Positions 23,459 to 35,039 of a stretch of DNA of 64,000 bases are shown here, in pieces; position 1 is the first letter of the stretch; every line of letters starts with the position of its first letter. The notes under the pieces are model-generated. The model did not search any database. It had not been told where the DNA came from and was given only the letters and a program-made list of their open reading frames with translations. Position numbers and translations under genes: made by a program. The stretch is from Stenopsyche tienmushanensis (lineage: Eukaryota > Arthropoda > Insecta > Trichoptera > Stenopsychidae): assembly GCA_008973525.1 (NCBI GenBank), contig WACJ01000076.1, positions 1-64,000 of the forward strand, given 5' to 3'.

Positions 23459-24542
23459 TTAACAAATGACGCAACCGTTTTTTTCTTGCATATTTCCGTC
23501 GGCCCTCTCGATTTCGACCAGCATGGCATGAAATATATCTGAAACAGACTGAAAGAGAAAGAGTTAAACGGCGAATCCTGCAAACGCTCGACGGAAATCG
23601 GGAGCGTGAAAAGGGTATGGCCATTTTTGCCGCAGACGAATTCGAAGACTTTTTCATTTTCGAAACCGTGGAAGCGGAGGGATCGCTTCGGATCTGAGAC
23701 CGTTTAAAAAAAAATCAAGTGAAGAGAGAGACTCACCTCGTTCTGTTTTGCGCTGGTTTCGACGAAGGCGGCTTTCCACTTTTCGGCGAGCCTCTTTCCT
23801 TCTTCGGTGCTTATCTTTCTCTCCATGTGTAGATCGGTCTTGTTGCCGACGAGCACGATCGGCACGCTGAAAAGTTTCAGAGATTGAGAACTCGTCCGTC
23901 CGAGCGGGAATATTTAATACGATGGACCGTTCCGAACTGGAGGCGCTTACTGCACTTTGCCGACCATGTCTAGTAGCTTGTCGTATATAATTTGAACTAT
24001 CTGAAAGCTCTTGCTCGATGTGATGGAATAGACGAGAACGTAACCGTGAAAGTCCATGCTGTACTGGGCCGGAAAGATACTAAACTCGTCCTGGCCGGCG
24101 GTATCTACCAATTTTACCTCATAGTCGGTCGAGTTGAATCGTATCGATTTTGTGAATGCTGGAAAAAAATAACAAGATAAAAAATGAAACGGAAGCGTTC
24201 GGCGATCGCGACTCCGCCGTCCTCGAGTCCTCGAGCGAGACGGCCGAGGGCGTTCGTCGATCCTTGCGCGTTTGTGACGGCGATTGCGTCCGTCGATGCG
24301 TCTCTCTGACGGCGCACGTCCGTAAAATGAAAAACAAATTCTCACTGTTTTCTATCGTGGGGTCGTACGAATCGACGAACTGGCCTTCGACGAATTGAAT
24401 GATGAGTGACGATTTTCCTGAAACAAGATAAGGCGATAGAACGGTAGGGACGCCCCGGCAACGACGCTCGTCTCGGAGGGCCGACGGACTCACCGACGGA
24501 CCTGTAGCCCATCATGGCGATCTTGCGCTGCTTGGGCGGCAT
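23459..24542 (-). CDS. Rheb: Small GTPase Rheb
   Basis: Rheb is the lysosome-associated GTPase that activates TORC1 and is switched off by TSC1/TSC2. Five exons (24494-24542, 24346-24417, 23951-24158, 23737-23866, 23459-23548) give exactly 549 nt, that is 182 residues plus stop, the usual Rheb length. All G motifs are present: GYRSVGKSS (P-loop with the Rheb-typical Arg), YDPTIENTF (switch I), DTAGQDEFS (switch II), NKTDL and ETSAKQ. The protein ends GCVIC, a CaaX box for prenylation; Cys at the last position is less common than Met or Ser. ATG begins [15 protein letters not shown]1 starts 392 bases upstream in the opposite direction, so the two probably share a promoter region. Confidence 0.98.
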
Positions 24543-24934
24543 GATCGACCGCCGTCGACACCTGTCAACGCGACATCCCGCCGGCGATCGCTGGCCGAAA
24601 AACGAAACGATTCAATTTAAAAAATAAACAATTTCGGCCGTCGATTAAATTTCAAAACTGACACTTGCATCTTTTCAAACGCAAATCCACTACTCGACGC
24701 AATATCGTCGAGCTTGCGTCTCTTTTGTTTGCGTATTTTTTTAATATTAAATTTGTTTAATTGCGCTGCAGATGAAAATCGGTGAACGCGATTACTTTAT
24801 TATTTTTTTATACATTTAAATCGAAGGAACGCTCGAAGCTGAATTGTTTTGACAGAATGCAAATAAATATCGGCCAAAGGTGAATGCCTGCAATTCGAAC
24901 GGTCAGGGCCGTCTCATCTGTCAGTGCGTCCGCG
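24543..24934. promoter_or_regulatory. Divergent promoter region Rheb / VTA1
   Basis: There are 392 bases between two outward-facing start codons. The sequence is locally CpG-rich near Rheb and AT-rich in the middle, with no TATA box placed convincingly for either gene. Both genes are housekeeping, which fits a shared TATA-less promoter. Confidence 0.5.
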
Positions 24935-27900
24935 ATGGAGTTCCCTCCGTGTCCGGACAGCCTCCGGCCCATCGCTCACTACCTGAAGACGGCGGCCGAA
25001 CACGTGGGGCGCGACGCCTGCGCGGTATACTGGTGTCGTCTGCACGCCCTTCAGCTCGCGCTCAAACTCTCCACGAAGAAGACTCCCGAGGAGACCGCCC
25101 TGCTCGTCGGTGAGCGTCCGCGCGCCGTCGACTCGCTCCGCTTTCGACCTCCGACCGAACTCAACCTTCTCCCTTTTCAGCGCTGATGGACTGGTTAGAG
25201 AACGAAAAGAAAGCCCAGCGCGACAACGAGACGATCACGAACGAGGTGGCGGCCCAGGCGCATTTGGAAAACTACGCTCTGAAGCTCTTTCTCTACGCGG
25301 ACAAACAAGACCGAGAGGGCAACTACGGAAAGTGAGTCTGTCGATCTGTCACTTTTTAATTCGGTTCTCTAATTTAGCGAGCTCGAGAAACCAGCACGTG
25401 TCCTAATTCAACGACCGCGACAAGTCACAGGCTCCCTCATTTTTCCCAGTTCAGTTTTCAGATTGCACCGGACGGAAACGACGCCATGTTGCCGCTTTGC
25501 ATTTATAAATATGGCAATTACATGATGAATGTTGTATTTTTTAATTTCAGGAATGTAGTTAAAGCATTTTATACTAGTGGAATGATCTATGATGTTCTAG
25601 TTACGTTTGGCGAGTTGACCGATGAAGTGACACAAAATAGAAAGTATGCAAAATGGAAAGCAGCTTACATTCATAACTGTCTGAAAAATGGAGAAATACC
25701 CGTACCAGGTAAATTTGATGCATAAAAATAAAATCCTATCGCTGTACAGTGCTCAGACCTGACCAAAAAAAATTGAACCACTCACGTTCAATTGACAACC
25801 TTCGTGTTTATATTTTTATTAAATCTCATCGTGCCTTGCCATCATGACGTACATATAGTCGAGTGGCCGCATATAGTCGTGCACGAATGGCCATATAACT
25901 AATTGAAGCGATTTTTAAATTCAAATCAAAACTGTTATATTGAAAAAGTGTTTTTTCTCAATGCTTATGAAGTTCTACAAATATTTTCCAAATTTAATTA
26001 TCTTTTAAGATTATTTTTAAATAGTATTCTATTAAATTTATCTTTTTAAATCCATCTGAACTTTTAGCTTGTTAAAAATCTTTTCATTATAATGTTATAC
26101 ACCCATCCCTCGCTTAACACGGTACTCGTTTAACACGGTTTCGGTTTAACACGGTTTCAGTTTTGGTGAAAAAATATATGTTTCCACATTTCGTAGATGT
26201 GCAAACAGCTGTGCGAAATTCTGAGAATAACGGTAAGGGGATAGAGGAATAGAACTGCGCATTTCAAAAAACAAATAGTACCTAGAATATATAGAAAGTA
26301 CATCAGACGTTTAACCTCGCTTAACACGATTTCGGTTAACACGGCGATCTGGCAGAACCTATCTTCCGTGTTAAGCGAGGGATGGGTGTAGTCATAAAAA
26401 TGTAGACAAGTCATAAATTTGAAGTATAGAGCTTTTTTCATTTTTATGGTTAACGCATTGTATGCAGGAGACAGAGATTACAGTCCTCGTTGAGCGCGGG
26501 AGACTGCAATCCCAATCCTTTTTATTTGACTAGAGACAACTTTTAACCACCCAACCTCCCAGCTATTTTTGAGGAGATGAATAATGTTTTTTTAATTTAA
26601 TTTTTTCTTTGCATTACGAAAACAATATTATTCCTCACCATATCTGATCATATTGTAAACCCATTTGCGAGAAGCCACTGATCTTCTCGTGCGCAATTTG
26701 CGAGAATAACAGCGGACCATCTTCTTCATCCTCCGTAACCATATAGTGAACGGACCCACATAGGCTCTCCGTCTGATAGGGCAGAATGCAGCTCGAGGGA
26801 CAATTTATTTTTACAAAAGTTTAATCTTGCAATGTTAATAATAGACTATCAAACAGGTCAACTTTTGTTAATATTTTAAATTTTTCTGTGGTGACTTTTC
26901 TCTGCTAAAATGAAGAATTTTCTAAGGTTAACCTTTTAAGTAGTGAGCAAAATTAAGTCATTGATACCATAATCGCTTTACACTGATTACTTTCTGTCAG
27001 CTCCTATTAGCGTAAGACAATCTTCAATTCAAGGCAGAGTCAATTGTAAATAAACACTGATAGCATACAAGACCAAGTCATTTCTTTACATAAACAATAC
27101 ACAAAAAATGGATTAATTTGCTCCTCCTTTAAAAGGAAATGATAATTGGACAAAGACTAATTCAACACCAGCGAAGAACGGCAAACAGTTAAAAAAACAA
27201 ACATAGCTCACAATATTCGGTCATTTCTTTGCGTAAACAAATAACACACTTGAAATCGAAATCATTATTAGTCGATAAATTTGGGCCAACGATCTATACA
27301 ATCGTGCGATGCACGCGGGGAAGCTCTCCGTCTCAGTCTCCCGAACTGCGCTAAGTTCTCTCTGTCTCTGTCTGTCTCCGAGCTTCAATGTACAAGAGTG
27401 CTCTATCTAAAAAGTGGAGGGGGAACACAGGGTCTGTGCTAGTACTCTTGTAGGGGTTAAGATGCAAAAAATATTGAATTTTTAATAACATTTATTTGGT
27501 TGAATTTTTTAAACGTGTAACGTAGGAGGCCACTGACTATAAGCACCCCTGCGTTTTCTTCGTAGATGCAGTGGATGCTGCGTTATCCGAATCGCAGAGC
27601 CCGGGTCCGAAGGTCACTCGAAACGTTAACGTTCGTATCGTTAGTTTGGATCGCGAAGACGACACCAGTGAACTGCGGATATACGTCAGGATCTTTAGGG
27701 ATGGGGATGTTCTGCTGGTGAAGATCGTGAACGGAGACGATGAAGAATTATTATTAATTATGTTGACTCGACACATTTATTCATCCAAAATGCGGAGCGC
27801 AACAGTCGTGGACGGCGATGGCGTGTGATAAAATAAGTCAGGCGAAGTGCAGCGAAAGCCCGCACTTCTCTGGTGGCTCATCTCTTCGTGGACCGAGTCC

Positions 27901-28597
27901 CCGAAGAGATGTCGGTCGGTCGAAGATTAAGAACGAACTAAAATCTCGGCGATTTTACTGGAGAGGGTCTCGATTTTACCCGGCAACTGAAGCCGAGCAC
28001 CCTTTCTTATCTCTACATCCGACGCCAGCTGCGTTTTGTCACAATTCACACAATCATACTTGTTTCGATACCTTTTTCATTTTCGTCCGTTGAAAGGTAT
28101 TTTATTACAAAAGAACATTGTTTTTCTTTTATAAACCTGTCACATTCCACTTTTATGAGACTTTAAATTAGATAATGAATCTGCACTATATAATTTCAGG
28201 TCCGATGCAATCTGAAGAAAATGAAACTGAAGATGGCAATGCTTCTCTCAATGTCGGCGAAGAATCGGCAGCAAACGACAGAAAACCGGAGACTACTGAT
28301 AATACTAATTTTGACGCTCTTCCTTCAAATCCCTACGCTTCCGCTTCAAACGTCTTACCGTCAGTTCCTCATTCTCCGGACGCAAATCCCGGCGGATTTC
28401 ATGCTTTCACCCCGGAGGTTACGCAATACGTAAATAATGATAAATGCAATGCCGTTTTGACACCAGAACAAATGACTAAAGCTCAAAAATATTGCAAATG
28501 GGCTGCTAGTGCCCTAAATTATGATGATGTCAAAACAGCCATATCTAATTTGCAAAATGCTCTTCAATTGTTACAAACGGGTCACGATCCGGCTTAG
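24935..28597 (+). CDS. VTA1: VTA1 (LIP5), VPS4 activator of the ESCRT pathway
   Basis: VTA1 binds ESCRT-III through two N-terminal MIT-like repeats and stimulates the AAA ATPase VPS4 through a C-terminal dimerisation domain in multivesicular-body formation. Exons 24935-25109, 25181-25331, 25551-25708 and 28200-28597 splice in phase to 293 residues (human protein about 307). The N-terminal region begins MEFPPCPDSLRPIAHYLKTA; the second repeat contains KWKAAYIHNCLKNGE. A linker rich in Pro, Ser and Asn follows. The C-terminal VPS4-binding domain is seen as LTPEQMTKAQKYCKWAASAL and ISNLQNALQLLQTG. The third intron, 2.5 kb, carries a pogo-type MITE, a TTAA element arm and a family A repeat. Exons 1 and 2 are GC-rich, exons 3 and 4 AT-rich. 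Confidence 0.97.
26098..26390. mobile_element. pogo-like MITE with 25-bp perfect inverted ends
   Basis: The first and last 25 bases are exact inverted repeats beginning TACACCCATCCCTCGCTTAA, bounded by TA. Internal blocks repeat the CGCTTAACACG / GGTTTAACACGG motif several times near both ends. It encodes no protein. The structure resembles non-autonomous pogo/Tigger elements. It lies in VTA1 intron 3. Confidence 0.85.
26450..26545 (+). mobile_element. TTAA-ended MITE arm, family 1
   Basis: This starts at TTAACGCATTGTATGCAGG and continues with GATTACAGTCCTCGTTGAG and TTTATTTGACTAGAG, matching the copy at 63669. It is truncated on the right. It lies in VTA1 intron 3. Confidence 0.6.
26930..27470 (+). 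repeat. Repeat family A, copy 3 (longest)
   Basis: This is the most complete of three copies. It runs from the GGTTAACCTTTTAAGTAG edge through AATCTTCAATTCAAGGCAG and TCTCTGTCTCTGTCTGTCTC to TACAAGAGTGCTC and TTGTAGGGGTTAAG. It encodes nothing recognisable. It lies in VTA1 intron 3. Confidence 0.75.
27535..28095. other. GC-richer unclassified segment in VTA1 intron
   Basis: Both strands are open for about 80 codons over 27537-27828, and the region is GC-richer than its surroundings. A short inverted pair (TCATCTCTTCG / CGAAGAGATG) lies near 27875-27910. I recognise neither a protein family nor a terminal repeat; it may be transposon-derived. Confidence 0.3.
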
Positions 28598-28932
28598 CGT
28601 GATATTTATTTCTCTCCGTTGATTTATGATTATTAAATATATTTATATCCCATCATATAACTTTCACTCAAAGAGGGGTCACACATTAAACTCTAATCTT
28701 TGCTTGAGTTTATTTTATCTATCTAACCTAACATTTAAAACGTGTCGAAGAGTAACAAACATTTTAAGAGAGCTGTATGCCTGCGGAATTGAATCGATTC
28801 TGTCTTTCGTACGAGTCTAACGGCAAAACTGTCAGCTCACATCTTCCCGTAGAAGTAGCTTATGCGTTTAGGACTGTAAAAACAAAAGAAGATTAGAAAA
28901 TATTTAATCCTATAATATTTTGTTTATGCGTC

Positions 28933-28938
28933 AATAAA
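28933..28938 (+). terminator. Polyadenylation signal for VTA1
   Basis: AATAAA about 340 bases after the VTA1 stop codon. Confidence 0.6.
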
Positions 28939-29154
28939 GCTTTAACCAAAATTTTGCCCGTGTTGTTAATTTCATGTCCACTATTTTAAGTCAGTATGTA
29001 TCTTTCGAATATTATTTAGATCCATGCAATATTTACAATAATTTGGTAAGTTATAAATACCACATTTGCCAGCCAAAAAGGAAAATTATTAAATTAAAAA
29101 TACATATATAAACTACCTCCGATCGATGATAATTCGGTTTTTTTAACTGAGAAT

Positions 29155-30504
29155 TTAACCCTTTGTGTATAAAATCACAATTTCAAACAATAGTCTTTGG
29201 CGAATTGTGTCACCGCGAACATCTCATATTTGTGAAGTTATCTGACAGTTTAATTATTTTTCGTGAGATTTTAAACGATAATGACTCCGGAAATAAAAAG
29301 TTACCATGTATTCACCGACAGATTTTCCACTAATCCGAAGCTTCTTGAGGAACTTTTAAAAATAACTTAATACCCTACCAGTAAAACCGTGGCAAATAAA
29401 AAAACATTTTCCAAAGAAAAGAAAAACTTGCATTAGCATGGTGAGTCGAGAGAAATGTAACGATGCTTAGTGTACAGTACGCATCGTCATCGCAATCGGC
29501 GAGGACAAGTCCCGAAAGGAAAACCCGCTAACGCATTGATAATGACAATCAAAAAGAAGTATGGAAGAAGTAGACACTGGCAACGTCATATTGTTTTATG
29601 TGTAAGTCATTAAAATGGTGGAGGAAACTTTTTTTTCGGGGGGTTAGAAACCTCAATTGTGAATGCACACATTATACAAGAGAAAAAAGAAGGACAAAAG
29701 CCTCAGAGTCATAAAATTTCGCCAAATGTTGATGCAAATCATCGGGAATTTTTGTGCAGCCCAAAAGACATACCGGGTGTAGATCGACGACCGATGACAA
29801 GGAACGATTGAATATAAATCCCCCCATTAAATATATGATTCTACAAACTACAAAGATTATATGGTGTGTTCGCATCGTAATATTCCAGTAAAAAGAAGAC
29901 AGACATCGTTATATTATGATATGTGCGAAAATAATTTAATGATTTAAATTTCATATTTTAAATTATTATTATTATTAATTTTTTAAGCTTACTTGCTAAT
30001 ATTTTATTTTTTATTATTATATATATATGCATATTTTTTCTAAAAATTTGAATATTCTTTTATTTATCGTTATTATTTTTTTTATGATTAATTTTATTAT
30101 TTTATTTATATATATTTTATTTTTATTGTTATTATTATATTTATATGTATTTTTATCTTATTTATTTTACATTGTATTTCATTTCATTTTTTAATTTGTT
30201 TTTTATGTAATATGGCGTAAGGTGTTTATAAATATCTAAATAAAATAAAAATAAATAAGCCCGGCCTCCACCCTGGAGATAGTTTTTTAAAAATACCACA
30301 CTTATGTAATTTTAGGAATTAGTTTTTGCAAATTAGCATTAAATATATCAACAAATATTCGTACTAAATACATATTTTTATTTATTTATTTTACCACGTT
30401 TCCTTTATTTTTCACCATAAACATATTTTTTAATAAATTCACTAAAAATGGCTTGGACCTGGTGTAACACTTCGGAAAAAAACATTCGTATCGCTAAGGG
30501 TTAA
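29155..30504 (+). mobile_element. Degenerate piggyBac element, family 2
   Basis: It is bounded by TTAA with short inverted ends (TTAACCCTTTG on the left; TTAACCCTTAGCGAT, inverted, on the right). From 29281 the plus strand reads SYHVFTDRFSTNPKLLEELL, the family's DxFYTS-type segment. Stops and shifts follow, then C-terminal residues VNAHIIQEKKEGQKPQSH near 29660 and a relic of the cysteine-rich tail (VCSHRNIPVKRRQTSLYYD) near 29860-29910. Positions 29930-30240 are almost pure A/T low-complexity sequence. It is a dead copy. Confidence 0.75.
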
Positions 30505-30684
30505 TGTAAAAGAGTTGTTGAAACGTCAAATATGGAAATACGAACTTAATTTATTTTATAATTGAAACAATTTTCAGTTCAACAGAAGATATCGTTACAT
30601 GCACTGAAGAAGATTATTTCGGGATTCTATCATCGAAGTGACCAAAAGTATGTTGAAATTAATAACGTTTTTAATATACTAGAA

Positions 30685-31930
30685 CAGTGGTTCTCAATCG
30701 AGGATGTGCGAGAAGGTATTTCCGGGGGTGCGGGAAGCGCCTCCAACGAGATAAACTATTTTTGCAATATTCGAAAACTACTTGGAATTTCTTGATGGTA
30801 TTGGTCAATCTTTCCTGTTTTGTAAGGTAAAAGTGAAGATATTCGGCTAAATGACTAACTCCCAAATGATCTCACGGTCAAGATTGCAAACAAAAATCGA
30901 CTCATCGATAGCCATATCTATCTAACTGATTAAATAATCATTTTTTTTTTTCGGAAACATGAGAATCATACGTTGGCAATGGGGACGATGCACAATCGTA
31001 ATTATCCTTATAACGGCTGGTTTTCAAAACAAAGCAAATGATTGTACAACATTCAGATAATAATAGAAGCCATGTCCAAATCCTACGACTTTAACAAAAG
31101 ATCCGTGAAAAGGGAGAATTAAGCCGAATATAAAAGAAATACAGGTCACCGTCGGAGTCTGCTCCCGAATCCTATCCGAGTTCTGTCTCTTCTGAGCTCG
31201 AGTTCGGGTCTCGCAGCCGCGACCTGTTCGAAGCGGTTGCTCCGCTTTGAACATTAGCCATTAATAAAAAATATTTGAATATCTTCTAATATATAAAAAA
31301 AATGGTCTTTGTTCGCATTTAATTCGCATCGTTCATCCGATTGCAACAAAAGTTTGTCAACGTATTGTTTATACGTGCGGAAATAACATAGGCATAGTAA
31401 AAATATTGTTTGTGTATGCAATTTGTTATGCGAGACGTTCAGCGTATGGTTGCTAAGGTAAATAAAGCACTACAACCGTCGATTTGTTACTTATTTGCCG
31501 GTCTTCGGCGGACTATACCGTGAGGCGGTAACGCGCAAACATGGATCAATTTGTTTGGCGACAACGGCAACACATCGAAAACGTATTCGAGTCACTTTTA
31601 AATTCCATATTTGGCCTCCGTCACGTCGTTTATAATTGCGTGTTTATGTTAAAAATCCGAGATGCACTCGAGCGTCGCGTATGACTTCACCCTAGCCCGG
31701 CGAGGAAAGGAGAGATTGAACTCTGAATTCCGGAAAGCCCCCTCCGGTAGAATCCAAAAGGTCGTACGGAGTAGTTCTCCACCGTCTCTCGAAGATAACC
31801 ACTCGGTCTTTACAAACTTTCCACGCTCCCCGTCGAGACGGTCGCGAAGGCGTTCGTTCGGGAGACCCGCTGGGCGATCGTTCCAAATCAAACTCTGAGG
31901 TTATGCTACCTTCAATATCGAGCGAACGAG
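30685..31930. repeat. hAT-like start and dispersed repeat, copy 2
   Basis: It begins CAGTGGTTCTCAATCGAGG, typical of the ends of hAT-type non-autonomous elements. It shares the ATTCGGCTAAATGACTAACT segment near 30840 and the GACCCGCTGGGCGA / GTTATGCTACCTTCAA segment near 31870-31910 with the copy at 8735-9660. The unit at 31288-31400 related to the repeats at 17.2 kb is embedded in it. No transposase was read. Confidence 0.45.
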
Positions 31931-32254
31931 GAGGTGAATGTACGAAACGGATGTAACCCCCTTCGTTATGCGAGGTGCGAGTGTATCGTCGGCGAAAAGC
32001 AAATTAGAAAATGGACAGTTTGCCTTTTATTTTCCACTCGACGATTTAGAGTCAAAACAGTGGATCGATTCATTTGAGGTATTATTTCTATTTATTGACG
32101 TTCCCTTCGGGGCCATTCTTTCGCGACTGAGGAAGAGACTGTTTTTATATTACATCGCAACGGATAAATATAAATAATTATCAAGCCTAACAAAGTGTCA
32201 AATTCACAGTATTCATAGGAGACAAAATGATATATTCGTTCCCCTATATTTTTG

Positions 32255-32720
32255 TGTAAAGTATGGGGGGTTCCCGACGGGTCTACGGCGGCGGCTCTCA
32301 AACTCGCGTAGTCTCGAACGAAAGCGGAGCCGTCCCCACTCCGGGCGTTTTGCGTCGTTCTCGATACTCAATCATCTCATAGGCACACTTCGTCATAAAA
32401 ATATTGGTTAAATTGCATCGCTGGTTGTTTTAATAAAACAGTACCAAAAAAAGCCCGCTCGCATAAATATGTAGTGCAGAATGGAGTGCTTATTTGCAAA
32501 TGCAGGGTAATCAGATCTGTGAATTAACCGAAAGTGTGTAAGTTCAATTTTGTCAAATTGTCCTTTCAAAAAAGTATCACATGACAATTACGCGAAAATA
32601 TCTTGTCCGAGTATAGACGTATTTTTATATTTTCCCTTCGATTAAATAGGTAAACAAACTATCGTACGAAATATACTAATCTGGTTTTTACAAATAGATG
32701 ATTCGAAAATATTTTCTGTA
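32255..32720 (+). repeat. Repeat family B, copy 1 (hAT-like MITE)
   Basis: This segment matches 57412-57650. Shared landmarks are CATAAATATGT(A/T)GTGCAGAATGG, GAATTAACC(G/A)AAAG and CGAAAATATCTTGT. The upstream GGCTCTCAAACTC resembles a degraded GGTTCTCAAACT hAT end. Confidence 0.6.
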
Positions 32721-34562
32721 GCACAGGTAGAAAAAAAACATAGGTTTTTCCAAACATATGACGCAAAAAAGATCTCTCAAAAAACAGGCAAAAATGCAGG
32801 TCAGCGTAAGAAATATTATAAATTATTTCAAGGAGCAAGACGATAAAAATTTCTTTACGGAAAATTAAGAAAAACGTGATATCCCGTATAAATCTTTTGA
32901 AAAAAATGTTATGTACTCGCCATTCTGGATTGCCAACTCAGTGACATGAGTATTTCTAAAATTGAAATCTACAGCATTGAGACCATGTCCTTGCTTCACA
33001 TCTGTTTTGCATCATCCCTTTTTTTGCACCCTTATCCTACGCTCTCCAATGTCCACTTCTGAGCGTTTAATTTATGTTTGTCTCATATCCTTTCCCACGC
33101 TCTCTTATCTATTTTAGAGTGTAATTTATGTGCATTTGCAAACATGGTGCTCTTCGAGTAAAATAAACATCATCTCTCATCGTATTTCATAATCTTCGAA
33201 AACATCGTCAAGTCACCGATGATTGGTCGGCTGGTTCCCCTCCAATAAGCCCTTATCGCCTAATCGGTGCCTCGACGATGCAATATGATTTTAACATATT
33301 AAGACATAAGACTCTTCTCTATTCACTCGCCAAGATAACACCTGTTATACAACATCTATCTGCCTTTTGCGAAAGCACATAGACTTCGGGTCACTACCGC
33401 AATTGTGTATTCTATTATAAACTAAGTGAAGAATAAATATATAAAAACGATAAATACGCTTTCATTTGAAGACCACCGATGAAGAAGAAATCCATAAAAT
33501 AAATTTTGTTATTAGAAGTGAGGTGCACTCCTGACAATACATAACATAAGTTTTGTTGTCAGAAGTGAGTACATAACAAAAATACCTCGGTCTAGCCAAA
33601 CCTATTTTAGGCAGGTATGTACATAAATTGAAATATTTTTTTTCTCGAAACACAAGGATCCCGTTTTTTTTAAATTTTAATTCTGTAAAACCCTCAAAAA
33701 GACAAACTCAGGGAGATTCGGTAAGATCTATGCATAATCGCCTCGATCCAAGTTTACCCCGATCTGATTTGACTCTCGCGGGATTTGCGACAATAATTAA
33801 CCCTTTCCGTTTGTATTTTTTTTAGGTTACCCACTCGGTGACACGATATCGACTCGCGAGCGGAAAGGGTCGACCCCTCGACCGTTTTGCTGTTCGCCCT
33901 TAGATTCTCTTCTCTCCTACCCGAATTGCGATCCCCGTTCGAACGACCCTATCTTTACTTTGCCGCGCGTGAAAGACGAACGGGGAATCGCCGAATGAAA
34001 AATCCTCTCCCCGGTGAGGTTCGATGTCGTATGCGACGCTCCGAGAAGAAGATGGATAATAAATCTGTTCGAAAACGACACAGACGATGTTGATTTTTCA
34101 CTGCGAGAAAAATTTATCGAGTCGAAAGAGAATTTGAAAAGTAAAAATCATTTTTAAACAGTGATCGTGCTGAATTTTGGAACTGTAAAAATATTCTCAA
34201 AAGATATGTCAAATTAAGGCATACAACCGAAACATTAATTTTAACTTTTCCCAATTCTCACTCGGTCGAAGCGGAATTTAGTCACCCTAACAATTTATTA
34301 AGAAATGTTAAAACTCTATTCTCTATAGACTGAGACTATTACGGTCCGCTGATATTTCGGAAAAGATTTTGCTCATCACAAAAACACAGCACGCGTGTTG
34401 GCGGTCCATAGTGAGTTGATATTATAAAACGCGGTGATTTACGATTATTATTGGCTGATTTTATACTTGAGATAAAAAAATATTATTAAAGAGCATCGAC
34501 CGCAATCGTCACATTTTTTTTAAATTATACTAATTAATAAATAAAAAAAAAATTAAAAAGTA
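32721..34562. other. Intergenic, no gene seen
   Basis: Mostly AT-rich. A 10-bp inverted pair (ACCCTTTCCG at 33800 and CGGAAAGGGT at 33861) flanks a CG-richer patch that marks the first step toward the GC-rich block. No coding or RNA gene was recognised. Confidence 0.4.
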
Positions 34563-34757
34563 CCTGTAGGTAGTCCCGCGTTAAGCGGTTGGACTCGTGA
34601 CTCAATCATCTTGGGTTCGAATCCCACAGGAGAAGTGGCTGGCAACCACATTTTTAAAAACATATACATATATGCCATGAACTACCATGTCTAAATGGTT
34701 GGTAGTAGTTCCCATAAAAGGAATTGCTAAAAGTTACCTCAAAAAAAAAAAAAAAGA
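34563..34757 (+). repeat. tRNA-derived SINE
   Basis: A tRNA-like head contains a perfect RNA polymerase III B box (GGTTCGAATCC at about 34614-34624). An A-box-like TTAAGCGGTTGG lies about 30 bases earlier. The arrangement, with GACTCGTGACTC before the B box, resembles a serine- or leucine-type tRNA. A non-tRNA body follows and it ends in an A-run of about 15. The lack of an intact acceptor stem excludes a functional tRNA. Confidence 0.8.
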
Positions 34758-35039
34758 AGAATGTAATTATTTACATTTGAGTCAGTGAAATATAAAAAAA
34801 ATGTTGAATTGAATATATACTTATATTTTTTATGTTAGTCATAGTGACTATACGAAGATAAGTAATTTCATGCTGAATATAAAAGAAACGCGTGATTTCT
34901 TTCGAGCGGCAGAAATAAAAAATTGTCAGCTCCCGGGTAGAGTTAATTTTATGTATTCCTTTTTTCACATTTGTTAACTAATATTATCAGCTAAAAGATG
35001 TGACCGCGTGCTGTGATAATAAAATAATATAATATATAA

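Noticed and set aside
34563..34640. tRNA gene
   Set aside because: It has a B box, but no complete cloverleaf or acceptor stem, and continues into a SINE body with an A-tail.
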